Shown here: positions 17,288-26,800 of the stretch, one piece after another
Layout of the letters: the number at the start of each line of letters is the position of its first letter
How positions within the stretch are numbered: position 1 is the stretch's first letter
Assembly: GCA_964506245.1 (NCBI GenBank)
Contig: CAZDKK010000002.1
Location: forward strand, 91,154 to 155,153
DNA length: 64,000 bases
Reading direction: 5' to 3'
DNA from: CAZDKK01 sp964506245
GTDB taxonomy: Bacteria > Eisenbacteria > RBG-16-71-46 > CAIMUX01 > WJJG01
Translations under genes and position numbers: made by a program
The notes under the pieces: model-generated
The model's input: the letters and a program-made list of their open reading frames with translations, nothing else
Told to the model about the DNA's origin: nothing
Databases searched by the model: none

Positions 17288-17632
17288 GCCGGAGCTCCGC
17301 GTTCGGCCATGCGTGGGCAGAATTCAACCGGCTGGCGGCCAGGGCCGTGCCCTGCGGCGCGGCCGCCGGTGCCCCCGGGCGGTCGGAGGTTGCAGGCTCC
17401 CGCTCCGCTCCGCCGACCGAGGCGGCGCGCAACGTAAGTTCGTTATGTGAGTTACGCGCCCCCTCTGACCTGGCGTGCAGGCGCGGGATTCGGGGGACTT
17501 CAGCGGCCCGCCCTGGCCGGCTTCTTGCATACCCTCCCCGCGGACCGGAATGTGTCCCCCTGACGGGCGGCGCCGCGCGCCATTTGCACGACGCCGCCCG
17601 TGGGTGCCAATCTCGAGGACGAGGATTCGCGC
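17288..17632. other. Intergenic region before the WbpG-like gene
   Basis: About 345 bases without a credible gene. A perfect 10-bp inverted repeat lies at 17563-17601, just before the start of the amidotransferase gene. The region is very GC-rich and no clear promoter was found. Confidence 0.55.
17563..17601 (+). promoter_or_regulatory. Perfect 10-bp hairpin upstream of the WbpG-like gene
   Basis: ACGGGCGGCG at 17563-17572 pairs perfectly with CGCCGCCCGT at 17592-17601, leaving a 19-base loop. No T-run follows, so it is not a standard intrinsic terminator. It ends 31 bases before the chosen ATG at 17633 and could control translation or transcription of the gene. Confidence 0.45.
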
Positions 17633-18895
17633 ATGGCGCAACGCGCGCAGACCGCTGCTCCGGCCGCCCCGGCTGTTGCGGCCGTGCCTACGGCTCCGCC
17701 CTCCGCTGCCGCGCACGGGCCGCGCATCGTCGCGGCCGCCTTCACGCCGCCGCGCACGGACGTGCGCTTCTGCACGCGCTGCCTGTACGACGAGACCACG
17801 CCCGCTATCAGCTTCGATGAGCAGGGTGTGTGCAACTACTGCCACCTGCACGACCAGCTCGATCGCGCGCACCCCACCGGCCCCGCGGGCCGCAGCCGGC
17901 TCGAGGCCATGGCCGCGGAAATCCGCCGGGCGGGGCGGGGCAAGCCCTACGACGTCGCGGTCGGCGTGAGCGGGGGCTGCGATTCATCCTACCTGCTCTA
18001 TCTCGCCAAGGACCTGGGCCTCCGGCCTCTGGCGGTCCACTACGACAACACCTGGGACTCGCGCGTTGCCGTCGAGAACATCCACCGGGTGCTCAGGGCG
18101 CTTGACGTCGAGCTCTTCACGATCGTCGTCGACAACGAGGAGTACGACGAGATCTACCGCTCGTTTCTCCTGGCGGGTGTGCCCGACATCGACACGGCAA
18201 CGGACATCGGCCTGGCGGCCACGCTCTACATCGCGGCCGAGAAGTTCGGCATCCGTTACACCTTCGAGGGCCATTCCTTCCGCACCGAGGGCATCTCGCC
18301 CATCGACTGGTGCTATATGGACGGCAAGTACATCGAGAGCGTCGTGCGCCAGTACAGCGGCTGCCGCCTGCAGACGTTCCCCAATTTGACCCTGGGGCGC
18401 TTCCTGCGCTGGATGATCGTGCGGCGCATCAAGCGCCTGCGTCCCCTATACTACGTAGACTATCAGAAGGAGAACACCAAGCGCTTCCTGGCCGAGAAGT
18501 TCGACTGGCAGTGGTACGGCGGGCATCATCTCGAGAACCGCTTCACGGCCTTCAGCCACAGCTACTTTTTCCCGCGCCGGTACGGCATCGATCAGCGGCG
18601 CAACGGGTGTTCCGCCCTCGTGCGGTCGGGTCAGATCAGCCGCGAGGAAGGTCTGCGGGAGCTCGGACAGCCGCCGCACCTGGAAGACGAGATCCTGACG
18701 CTGGTCAAGAAGCGGCTGCGTTTCAGTGACGAGGAATTCGAGCGCGTGATGACGCAGCCCAAACACACCTATCGGGAGTTCAAGACCTACAAGCAGACCT
18801 TTGAGCGGCTGCGTCCGCTCTTCTGGCTGATGGCCGAGCTGGAGTTGGTGCCGCGCAGCTTCTACGTCAAGTACACGTCGAAGAGGAACATCTGA
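17633..18895 (+). CDS. wbpG: N-acetyl sugar amidotransferase (WbpG/PseA-type)
   Basis: A 420-residue PP-loop ATPase. A zinc-type set of four cysteines (Cys47, 50, 67 and 70; FCTRCLYDE and GVCNYC) precedes the pyrophosphatase loop SGGCDS at 113-118. Further family segments are LAVHYDNTWDS, YTFEGHSFRTEG and WYGGHHLENR. Such enzymes adenylate an acetamido group and replace its oxygen with ammonia delivered by HisH/HisF, giving an acetamidino sugar. Both ammonia partners are encoded nearby. The first 40 residues are an Ala/Pro-rich extension not usual for the family. The ATG at 17633 is preferred over a GTG at 17600; the true start could be later. An IS remnant follows directly. Confidence 0.9.
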   Translation: MAQRAQTAAPAAPAVAAVPTAPPSAAAHGPRIVAAAFTPPRTDVRFCTRCLYDETTPAISFDEQGVCNYCHLHDQLDRAHPTGPAGRSRLEAMAAEIRRAGRGKPYDVAVGVSGGCDSSYLLYLAKDLGLRPLAVHYDNTWDSRVAVENIHRVLRALDVELFTIVVDNEEYDEIYRSFLLAGVPDIDTATDIGLAATLYIAAEKFGIRYTFEGHSFRTEGISPIDWCYMDGKYIESVVRQYSGCRLQTFPNLTLGRFLRWMIVRRIKRLRPLYYVDYQKENTKRFLAEKFDWQWYGGHHLENRFTAFSHSYFFPRRYGIDQRRNGCSALVRSGQISREEGLRELGQPPHLEDEILTLVKKRLRFSDEEFERVMTQPKHTYREFKTYKQTFERLRPLFWLMAELELVPRSFYVKYTSKRNI

Positions 18896-18985
18896 AAGGG
18901 TCGTGCGCGCATTGACGACCCGTGCGTGCATGCTGTAGTTCCAAGCTGCTTGGAAGCGCCGGAGGTTCCGGGAGTACTGGGCGAA

Positions 18986-19445
18986 GCCGTCTCCAAGTAC
19001 ATAGTCCGCCTGCGCAAGCCCCCGTCGGCGACCTGGCGCACGTTCCTCAAGAACCACGTCAAGCACCTCCTCGTCACCGCCAATCCGACTGCGGAGTGGA
19101 CAGCTCAGCAGATCGTCGAGGCATTCCCGTGGGAGGAAGCCCCCCGCCTCCTGCTTCGAGATCGCGACCGCATCTACGGCCAGGACTTCTCCCATCGAGT
19201 GGAGCGCACGACTGGTCGGCAGCATCTGCAGAGAATGCCTCGATCACGTGATCGTGCTCAACGAGCGGCACCTGAAGCGCATCCTCACGCACTACTTCGA
19301 CTACTACCACCGGTGGCGTACGCGTCAGGGGCTGGACATGGACTGCCCGGGTGGCCGAGATGTTCATCCTGTAGAGCGCGGCGGTGTGGTCGAGATCGAG
19401 CACATGGGCGGCCTACACCATCACTACGAGCGGGCTGCCGCCTGA
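18986..19445 (+). pseudogene. Degraded integrase-core (rve) transposase remnant
   Basis: Translated pieces match the intact transposase family seen at 22511-23572. Frame one gives RKPPSATWRTFLKNHV followed directly by ANPTAEWTAQQIVEAFPW and LLLRDRDRIYGQDFSHRV. Frame two then gives RLVGSICRECLDHVIVLNER and ends GGLHHHYERAAA. About 30 residues around the first catalytic Asp are missing, a second deletion removes part of the SPWQN region, and the frame changes near 19200. It is therefore a dead copy. It lies right after the amidotransferase gene and before the shortened kinase gene. Confidence 0.82.
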
Positions 19446-19657
19446 CCCCTCCCCCGAGCAGAGCCTCCGGTCCCCGCCCGTCGTCCTCGCACTGCCGCCG
19501 AGCCGCGCCCATGCCGCTCCGTTCGTGCACTTTCGCCTTGTGAACCCGCTGCCAACAGGGTCGCAATAGAAGTTGAGTGATGGGCGCCGCGCGATTGTGA
19601 GGCTGCGGAGATGGAATCTGAGGCCGGAGTGCACCGCAGATGGGATTCTCGGGATGG

Positions 19658-20578
19658 TCACCTGAACCGCTGCAGCGCGTCGGGATCGATCGCCTTCTCG
19701 ATGACCGCGATGAAATCCGCCGGCAGATCCGCGCGATAGTCCTGCAGGCGAAAAGAAGCCCCCGGCGGGGGCGCCACCACACGGGTGCCGGCTTTCCCCA
19801 CGGCCGGCACAGGGTCACCGGGAAAGCATCCGGTAACGAGGTGGAAGAGGAGCACTCCCAGGCTGTAGAGATCGGATGCGACCGTCGCGACCCCATCGCG
19901 TAGGATCTCCGGGGCCATATACGCCGGGGTGCCCGAGATTCCCCGCACGTCGCCGTCCTCCTGCACCTCCGCTCCCACGCCGAAGTCCATCAGCAGATAG
20001 CGACCGCCCTCCTCCCGCATGATATTGCTCGCCTTGACGTCGCGATGGAGCAGACCGGCCTTGTGCACCGCCACGAGCGTTCGACAAACCTTGCGGCCGA
20101 CCAGGCGCGCCTCGTCGGCGGCAAAGGTTCCTTGCGTCTGGAGCATCTCCTGCAGGGTGCATCCCCGGACCAGCTCCGTCCACATCCCGACCTGGTCGCC
20201 CTGCTTTCGGGCCCCATACACGCGGACGACGTTGGGATCGTTCACGCGGGCCATCAGGATCGCCTCGTCCAGGACGGTTCCCGGAGCGCGCGTCAGAAGC
20301 CTCCCGCCGACGCCGGGCTGGGTACGATAGATCTTGAGCGCCACCAGCCGGTCGAGGGCCTTCTCGCGGGCCAGAAAGACATCCGCAAACGCACCGGAGG
20401 CGATCCACTGCCAGACAAGAAGCTCGCCCCATTCACAGGGAGTCTCCAGCGTCCCGCCGGTGGATCCGCCGTGGAGACAGTCCCCGGCGAGGTCCGGACG
20501 AGAGCTTCTGTCGCGGGAATCGGATTCCACAGGGGGCGCCGTCGGGTTTCGAACGTCGCAGGATTCGTCGGGGGCCAT
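19658..20578 (-). CDS. Serine/threonine protein kinase, short C-terminus
   Basis: A 306-residue Hanks-type kinase. After about 60 polar residues, the domain shows the glycine loop (ASGAFADVFLAREKAL), the ATP lysine in LVALKIY, the catalytic loop LLHRDVKASNIM, the DFG motif MDFGVG and GTPAYMAPE. All active-site residues are present. The protein stops at AIDPDALQRFR, inside the last helix where family members normally continue, and it lacks the sensor or TPR domains usual for large bacterial kinases. The ATG at 20578 is preferred over a frame reaching 20695, which overlaps the methyltransferase gene. The missing end points toward a degraded IS and may reflect a deletion. Confidence 0.8.
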   Translation of the reverse strand: MAPDESCDVRNPTAPPVESDSRDRSSRPDLAGDCLHGGSTGGTLETPCEWGELLVWQWIASGAFADVFLAREKALDRLVALKIYRTQPGVGGRLLTRAPGTVLDEAILMARVNDPNVVRVYGARKQGDQVGMWTELVRGCTLQEMLQTQGTFAADEARLVGRKVCRTLVAVHKAGLLHRDVKASNIMREEGGRYLLMDFGVGAEVQEDGDVRGISGTPAYMAPEILRDGVATVASDLYSLGVLLFHLVTGCFPGDPVPAVGKAGTRVVAPPPGASFRLQDYRADLPADFIAVIEKAIDPDALQRFR

Positions 20579-20618
20579 AGCTTCCCCGGGGCCCGAACCG
20601 CCACAAGCGCCACTCGAG

Positions 20619-21356
20619 TCACGCGTTGCAGGCCGTACCAGCGGCCGGTGGCGGCGGCCAGGGGGTCCACAGAATGCAGAGCGGGGACATGGCAAGGACC
20701 GTCAGACCGGCGCGCCTCACCACCTCCCGCAGCTCTCCGGATCGGAACATGTGGCAGCGGTGCGTGGCGCCGTCCCAGTTCTCCGGCGTCAGATCCCCCG
20801 TGTCTGTGACCTTGCGGTTGCCTTCCGGTGGCACGGTGAGTACTCCCGACAAGAACCGGTGAGCCGTGCCCCAGAGCGACATGACGCTGGCAAGGACGTG
20901 CCCTTCCCTCTTGCAGACCCGCACGCATTCCCGTAAGGCTACCGGCGCCTGCTCGAAGATGTAGCTGAGAGGTCCACCGTAGCAGACAACGGCGTCAAAG
21001 GATTCGGACTCCAGGCAGTTCATATCGCAGACATCCAGCTGCAGGCGATCCTCTACGGCACTATCGAAAGCCAACTGACTTGCATACTTCCGATGGAGTC
21101 CCAATTGGACCTGCGATAGGTCTGCTGCCACGATGCGGCACCCCATCTCCGCCAGTACCTGTGTAAATCGGCCCGGACCAGCGCCGACGTCCAAGACCCG
21201 TGATCCCGGCTTCACGAATACCCGCAGCTAATGTGTGTGAATGAAGAGGCTAACGGCGTCCACAGGACTGCGGGAGAATCGTTCCCATTCATGCTCGCCG
21301 TATTCGTCGTAGCGAGCAGCCACCCAGTCTGGATTGTAGGTGCTGGCCTGGTCCAT
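20619..21356 (-). pseudogene. Class I SAM methyltransferase broken by an in-frame TAG
   Basis: Two pieces lie in the same frame. The first (from ATG 21356) reads YNPDWVAARYDEYGEHEWER and ends SLFIHTH before TAG at 21228-21230. The next codons continue LRVFVKPGSRVLDVGAGPGR, which holds the SAM-binding loop. In relatives a tyrosine usually sits at that point (THYL), so a single base change would make the TAG. The rest (CYGGPLSYIFEQAPVALREC) completes a small methyltransferase. It lies 40 bases upstream of the kinase start. Sequencing error is possible; otherwise the gene is inactive or re-initiates at 21215, without the N-terminal helix. Confidence 0.78.
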
Positions 21357-21498
21357 ATTCCCTCTGTCCAACGAAAGCATCAGCGGTGGCGCGAAGCGGC
21401 ATCCGCTGAATGTAGTGTTCGGCGTCTTCATGATCCATTGCACAATGCGGCACCAGGACTCCAGCAATGCTCCTACTAGAATTGAGCCTATTCCACTG

Positions 21499-21882
21499 TC
21501 AGCTGTCTGTTGTTGTGTCTCCTGCGCCGGGGAGCATTCGTTGGCGCACGCTGTCGCGCCCAATGACAGTGATGCGCCCCGCGAAGCTGATGTCGGCATG
21601 CTCGATCAACGCCAGCAGTGTAGAGGCCGGTTCCTCCGGATCCATGGGTGCGAAGCGAAGTAGAACGATACCCGGTTCTGCAGCGCTTGACGTTCGAAAG
21701 ACCAGCGCACCGAAATCGCGGTCAAACGTGATGAGAGTGCGGTTTTGCTCGATGCCCAATCGAAGCACGTCGGCATCGGCTATGCCTGGGGATGATTCAG
21801 CAATTGACAGGACATCGTGACCGGCTGCTCGTAGGGCATGGAGGGATGCTCTTGGGATGTTCTCGTCGGCCAAGAAGCGCAT
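21499..21882 (-). CDS. DUF5615 PIN-like toxin
   Basis: A 127-residue protein with the family start MRFLADENIPRASLHALRAA and the conserved LITFDRDFG near the middle. DUF5615 proteins resemble PIN-domain nucleases (acidic residues Asp6, Glu7 and the FDRDFG pair) and are toxin partners of DUF433 antitoxins. The ATG at 21882 overlaps the antitoxin stop (TGATG); a GTG one codon earlier is also possible. A toxin role is inferred from family and pairing. Confidence 0.86.
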   Translation of the reverse strand: MRFLADENIPRASLHALRAAGHDVLSIAESSPGIADADVLRLGIEQNRTLITFDRDFGALVFRTSSAAEPGIVLLRFAPMDPEEPASTLLALIEHADISFAGRITVIGRDSVRQRMLPGAGDTTTDS

Positions 21883-22121
21883 CACGTCCCCGTACGCCGA
21901 GTCGGGTAGGTGGATTCTTCACCTAGGATCTGGGCGGCATATGCGTACACTGCCCTCAACGCATCCTGAGTGACCTTGGGGTAGTTCTCTCGAATCTGCT
22001 CCTCCGACCACCCTTCGGCTAGCAGCCCCAGGATGAAGTCCACTGATAGGCGCGTGCCTTTGATAACGGGCTTTCCCACAAGGATTTGCGAATCTATCAT
22101 GATGTGGTTATGCCAGTTCAT
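21882..22121 (-). CDS. DUF433 antitoxin
   Basis: A 79-residue protein with the typical DUF433 order: HIMIDSQILVGKPVIKGTR, LSVDFILGLLAEGWSEEQI and YPKVTQDALRAVYAYAA. It contains a small DNA-binding fold and is expected to neutralise the DUF5615 partner and repress the operon. The ATG at 22121 follows GGAGGAAGGAAG. It overlaps the toxin gene, so the pair is co-translated. Confidence 0.87.
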   Translation of the reverse strand: MNWHNHIMIDSQILVGKPVIKGTRLSVDFILGLLAEGWSEEQIRENYPKVTQDALRAVYAYAAQILGEESTYPTRRTGT

Positions 22122-22510
22122 CGGATCACTTCCTTCCTCCTGAAATCCCCAGTCCTCATTCAGTATACAGCATGTTCTTGGCCGAAGATGCCATCTCCTT
22201 TTTTCGCGCAGGGGGCAGTCGTCCAGCGCGGATTCCCGGTGTTGGGCATGGCCCGGTAGGTATCTGGAAGTGATCGAAAACCCCAGAGATTCAGCATCGA
22301 TGCCTCGTGTCCTCTGCCACAACCTCGTCTGTGCCGGTTTCTGACCAACAGCCTGGATCGCGTCGGTTGGGGGAGGCTGATCAAAGGATAGGAATCACCC
22401 GCTGAGCGTGCGGATTCTGCTCGGACTGAAGCCGCCCGAGGTACGAGGGTAGGTGTGAGAGATAGCTTGACGTAGCTGCGAACGTCCAATCCAAACTTGT
22501 TGGACGGGAA
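22122..22510. other. Intergenic region between toxin-antitoxin pair and IS transposase
   Basis: Nearly 390 bases in which only frames overlapping other genes were open. The transposase end of the element lies here, but I could not locate its terminal inverted repeat. Nothing else is supported. Confidence 0.5.
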
Positions 22511-23572
22511 TCAGGCAGCCCCCCGCCACTCGTACCGATGGTGCAGGCCGCCAACGCGGGCCGAAGAGACAACCTTCGCAGCCCGGTCGGATCGCGTTGT
22601 CGGCTGTCTGCTCACCGGGCAGTCCTTCTCCAGCCCAAGATGACACCGATCCTCGTGATGGTACTCAACGTACTCGTGGAGCATGCGGCGAAGATGGCGC
22701 TCACCCAGGACGACCACACTGTCCAGGAGATCCTGCCTGACAGAGAGCACCCATCTCTCGGCGATTCCGTTCTGCCAGGGACTTCGGTAGGCTGTTCCGA
22801 CGATCTTCACCCCCATGCCATGGAGCGTCCTGGCAACCGCAGGCCCGAACTTGCCATCGCGATCGAAGATCAGGTACCGCGGGGTTTGGTCATCGGGGAA
22901 CGCCTCGCGGAGGCGCTGGCAGATCCAGCCAGCCGTCGGGTTGGATGAGACGCCAACATGAAGGACGGTGCGACGAGCGTGGTGGATGATGAACAGAACG
23001 TAGAGAACCTGGAATCTCAACGTTGGGACGGAGAAGAAGTCCATGGCGGCCAGGCAGTCTCGGTGATTCCGAAGAAATGTCATCCAACGTTGATGAGCAT
23101 CTGGGCCGCGGGGACGCTTCGGCATGTATCGCGCGACGGTGCGTTCTGACACCTCGAAGCCGAGCATCCGAAGCTCACCATGGATCCGAGGTGCTCCCCA
23201 GGTTGGATTCTCCGTTGCCATGGGCCGAACCAAGTCACGAACCTCACCGTCGATAGCCAGCCGACCGCCTTGTTCGGTGCGCGACTTCCAGCGCCAGTAT
23301 CTTTGGAAGCCCTGTCGATGCCAGCGGATCACCGTCTCGGGTTTCACGATGATCAGTGCCTCACGCCACCTGGGCCACAGGCGGTGGAGGAGGACCCAGA
23401 GGGCGCGGTCAGATGCCCGCAGCCGAGGCCGCGGCTTCTTGGTCTTCAGGACGGCGAGCTGTTGGCGGAGCGCCATGTTCTCGAGGGCAAGGTCGAGCCT
23501 TGGCCTGAGCACGGCGCGGATGAACTGAGCCAGGCATGCGATCAGATGCATAGCCGGGGAAGAATGCTGCAT
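22511..23572 (-). CDS. Intact-looking integrase-core (rve) IS transposase
   Basis: A roughly 353-residue transposase. The N-terminal part (LALENMALRQQLAVL, LWVLLHRLWPRWREALI, ETVIRWHRQGF) is the helical DNA-binding region of this IS group. The DDE catalytic core has Asp in AAMDFFSVP, Asp in LIFDRDGKF and Glu in SPWQNGIAERW, so the triad is complete. It ends GGLHHRYEWRGAA, as do the two degraded copies at 18986 and 27251. The start is uncertain: an ATG at 23572 or 23551 is possible, and the frame runs to 23656. The element has inserted into or deleted a secreted-protein gene, whose tail survives at 23664-23858. Confidence 0.86.
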   Translation of the reverse strand: MQHSSPAMHLIACLAQFIRAVLRPRLDLALENMALRQQLAVLKTKKPRPRLRASDRALWVLLHRLWPRWREALIIVKPETVIRWHRQGFQRYWRWKSRTEQGGRLAIDGEVRDLVRPMATENPTWGAPRIHGELRMLGFEVSERTVARYMPKRPRGPDAHQRWMTFLRNHRDCLAAMDFFSVPTLRFQVLYVLFIIHHARRTVLHVGVSSNPTAGWICQRLREAFPDDQTPRYLIFDRDGKFGPAVARTLHGMGVKIVGTAYRSPWQNGIAERWVLSVRQDLLDSVVVLGERHLRRMLHEYVEYHHEDRCHLGLEKDCPVSRQPTTRSDRAAKVVSSARVGGLHHRYEWRGAA

Positions 23573-23663
23573 CGGCGCGTCGATTGACAAGCTGCCGGTG
23601 CGTCTCTTGGTGCGGCCGCAAGTCCCACCCGGACTTGGCGGACGAGGTTTTGGCAAGCCACAC

Positions 23664-23858
23664 CGGGTGAGCGTCTATGACCATGCTGGGCGCCTCGTGC
23701 GCCGGCTCTGCGACCAGATCCTGCCGGCGGGGCATCACCAGATCCCTTGGAACGGCCGCGGTCCGACGGGCGGACGGTTAGCGAGCGGGACCTATCTGAT
23801 GCGGATCGAGACGGAGAGCAAGCACGTGGCGCGCACTCTCGTGCTGCTGGGCTGTTGA
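23664..23858 (+). pseudogene. Orphan C-terminal FlgD-like sorting domain (truncated secreted protein)
   Basis: The frame reads HRVSVYDHAGRLVRRLCDQI, then HHQIPWNGRGPTGGRLASG and TYLMRIETESK. This is the FlgD-like Ig fold used as a C-terminal export signal in several secreted proteins here. The rest of the protein is missing, and the upstream bases belong to the IS region. The remnant has no start or ribosome site of its own. Confidence 0.72.
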
Positions 23859-23877
23859 TCGCGGTAGCTTGATCCGA

Positions 23878-26800
23878 TCATCCTGCGCGAACGCGCCGGC
23901 GAACGACGGTGATCCGCCAGGAGGCCAGCAGGGCGACCGCCATGCCGCCGAACAGGAGCAGCGCCGCCGCGGATGCGCGATTCATGGGACTGGGGTGCGG
24001 CAGCGACACCCGCACGTCGCCGTCGCCCACCACCACGAATCCCGCCCAGTAGAAGGGATGGTGCATTCCGGGTCTCGCGCGCACGGCCACCTGTGCAAGT
24101 TGCAGCGCGCTCGCAACCGTCTCACCACGCGCAAGCTCTCTGTAGAAGTGCTCCATGAAGCGCGCCGTCCCGCGATCGTCCACGGGCCAGAGGGTCGCCA
24201 CCACCGCCCCGGCGCCGGCGCTCAAGAAGGCCTGGCAGATTCCCAGGACGCCCTCGCCTGACAGGATCTGCCCGCCGGCCGACTCGCAGCTCGAGAGAAC
24301 CACCAGGTCTGCCGCCAGGGACATCGCGGCGATCTCACCCGCGCGCAGCCCTCGCTCGGGACGGTCGAGCATGATCGGCAGCTTGGATTGCCACGGACTC
24401 TGATCATCGGCCCTGAAGTGCGCAGCCACATGGATGGTTCCCGCGCGGCTGAGCTCCTCGATCGTGAGAGGCGTCCCCGGCACCCAAGGCGCATGAAGCG
24501 CCGCGCCGCGCGCGATCCGCTGCAGGGCCTCGACCTCCTCGACGACCCCGCGCAACGCCCGGCCGTCCCCGCCGGTGGTGTCGGCGATGACGCACATCGG
24601 ACGAGTCCCCGGCTCGGCGAGCTCCTGAGACTGTGCGCGCAGCCACTGGAGCAGGGTTGCGGACGGCACGCGCACCCACTCGCGCCCGTAGCCTGCATCC
24701 GCCGCGGACGTCTCCGGCGACCCGTCGTCGATCAGCAGCCCGAGGGGCACGAGATTGAGCGGCCCATCCGGGGAAATGAAGACGCGCTGGGCGCCGGCGA
24801 TCTGAGCCGCCAGCTCGCCGAACACGAGCTCGGTGAGCCGCTGCGTCGTCGCGCGCAACGCGGCGCCGCTCACCGACTGCGCGGAAAGCTCCGCCGGCAC
24901 GGCCACCAGCTCGCGGTAGCGGCGCAAGATGCCGCCCAGCTCATCGCCCGGGGGCAACGGTCTGGCCTGGCAGGTCTCCCGCGTGACCGCGAAGATGAAC
25001 GAGGCCTTCGTTCCCACGTACGCATCGAGGAAGAGCTCACCGGGCCGGAGCACGTCACCTTGCAGCGCGGCCAGGGTAGCCAGATCCGTAACCGCCGGAA
25101 GACTCGCGGGACCGGTGATGCGCTCCTGCAGGGTGCGCGTCTTGAAGAGCTGGAGTCGATCGAACGCTGAGCGAACCCGTTCGTCCTCGGCCTGATCGGG
25201 CGCCTCGAGCAACGTAGCCGCCAGCTCCGTGCCGATGTTGCGGCCCAGCGCGCCCCGCTGCTCGCGCCAGACAGGATCCAGCGGCGCCGCACGCATGGCC
25301 TCCCAAACTCGGGCCGCTTGCTCGAGCGCGGCCAATGCGCTGTCGGGCTGAGCCAGTGACCGGTGAGCGCGCGCCTGCTCGACCAGACCCAGCATGTGGT
25401 AGTAGTCCAGGCCCCGCTCGGCGGCGCGCCGGGTGCCCCGCACGAGCAGGGGGAGCCCCTCACCGGGCTGGCCTGCGCGCGAGAGCAGAGCGCCCCGCTG
25501 CTGGTCGATCTGGGGCCAGGCGTCTCCATTCGACGCACCGGTGATGACCGTCTCGGCCCGGTCGACGTAGGCGAGGGCGCGCTCGTAGTCCTGCAGGTCG
25601 TCCATGACATCCGACAGCCCCATGATGGCCGTCACATGCGCCTGTAGGGACATGTAGCTCGCCAGCTCCAGGGCCTGTTCGTAGCGCTGCGCGGCTTCGC
25701 GTGGTCGCCCGAACTCGCGGCTCAGCCGCGCCAGATGGCTCAAGGTCACCGCTTCGAGATCGTAGTACTTCTGATCTCGGCAGATCCGCAGAGCTTCCTG
25801 CAGCGCGCTCTCGGCGCTGTCCCGGTTTCCCAGCTTTCCGTAACAGAGCGCGACATTGATCAACGGCGTGACGGCCTGACGCAGATTGCCCGCGTCCTTC
25901 TGCAGCTTCAACGACCGCTCGAAGGCCTCCAGCGCGGCGCCCGGATCGCCCAGGGAGTACTCGAGCGTGGCGATGTTGTTGAGCGCCATCGCTTCCCCCA
26001 GCGGGTCGACCCGGCGCCGGGCGAGTTCGTGCGCGGCTCGGAACGCGGCCAGGGCCGGGAAGTACTCACCCTGGCTGGTCAAGGCCATGCCCCGGCCGTT
26101 CTGAGCCCAGCTCTCCCCTTCCAGGTCCCCCAGCGCGGCGAACACGCCCCCGGCCCGTTCGTACTGCTCAAGCGCCTCTCCGGAGCGGCCGAGCATGTTG
26201 GCCTGGTAGGCGAGACCGACCAGCGACCAGCCGATGGTGGCGGAATCCCCAGCCGCCGTGGCCAGCGTTAGTCCGCGGCTGAGGAGCTCACACGCCTCCG
26301 GCCTGCGCCCCATCGCCTCCATGGCGACACCCAACCAGCGCAGCGCGCGGCATTCCATGAGCGTGTCGCCCGCGATCCCCGCGAACGCAATCACCTCGCG
26401 CAGATCGGGCTCGGCCGCGGCGGCTCGCCCGAAGAAGACGCGCCGGACGCCGCGCCGCAGGAGGAGCTGGGCCTGCAGCCCGGGACCTTGCCCATCCGCT
26501 CCGTTCAACATGGCGTCGGTGAGCGCCAGGGAGGAGTCGCGCGCGGCGTGGGTCCAGAGCGAATCGATCAGATCGAGGGACTGTTGCTGATCCGCGGGCA
26601 GACTGGAGAATGTCTCATCGAGCAGCGGCCGCGGACGGGACTGCGCCGCGCTCGGCGCGGTGCACAGGATCAGCAGGCTGGTCGACCACGCGATGAGGAA
26701 GCGCGCCGCGCTAGCGCCGCGCGTCCTGCGCTCCCGCGTCGATGGTCTCCAGTTCGGACAGGTCGTCCCGGAAGAAGGCAATGCGGTAGCTCTCCGCTCC

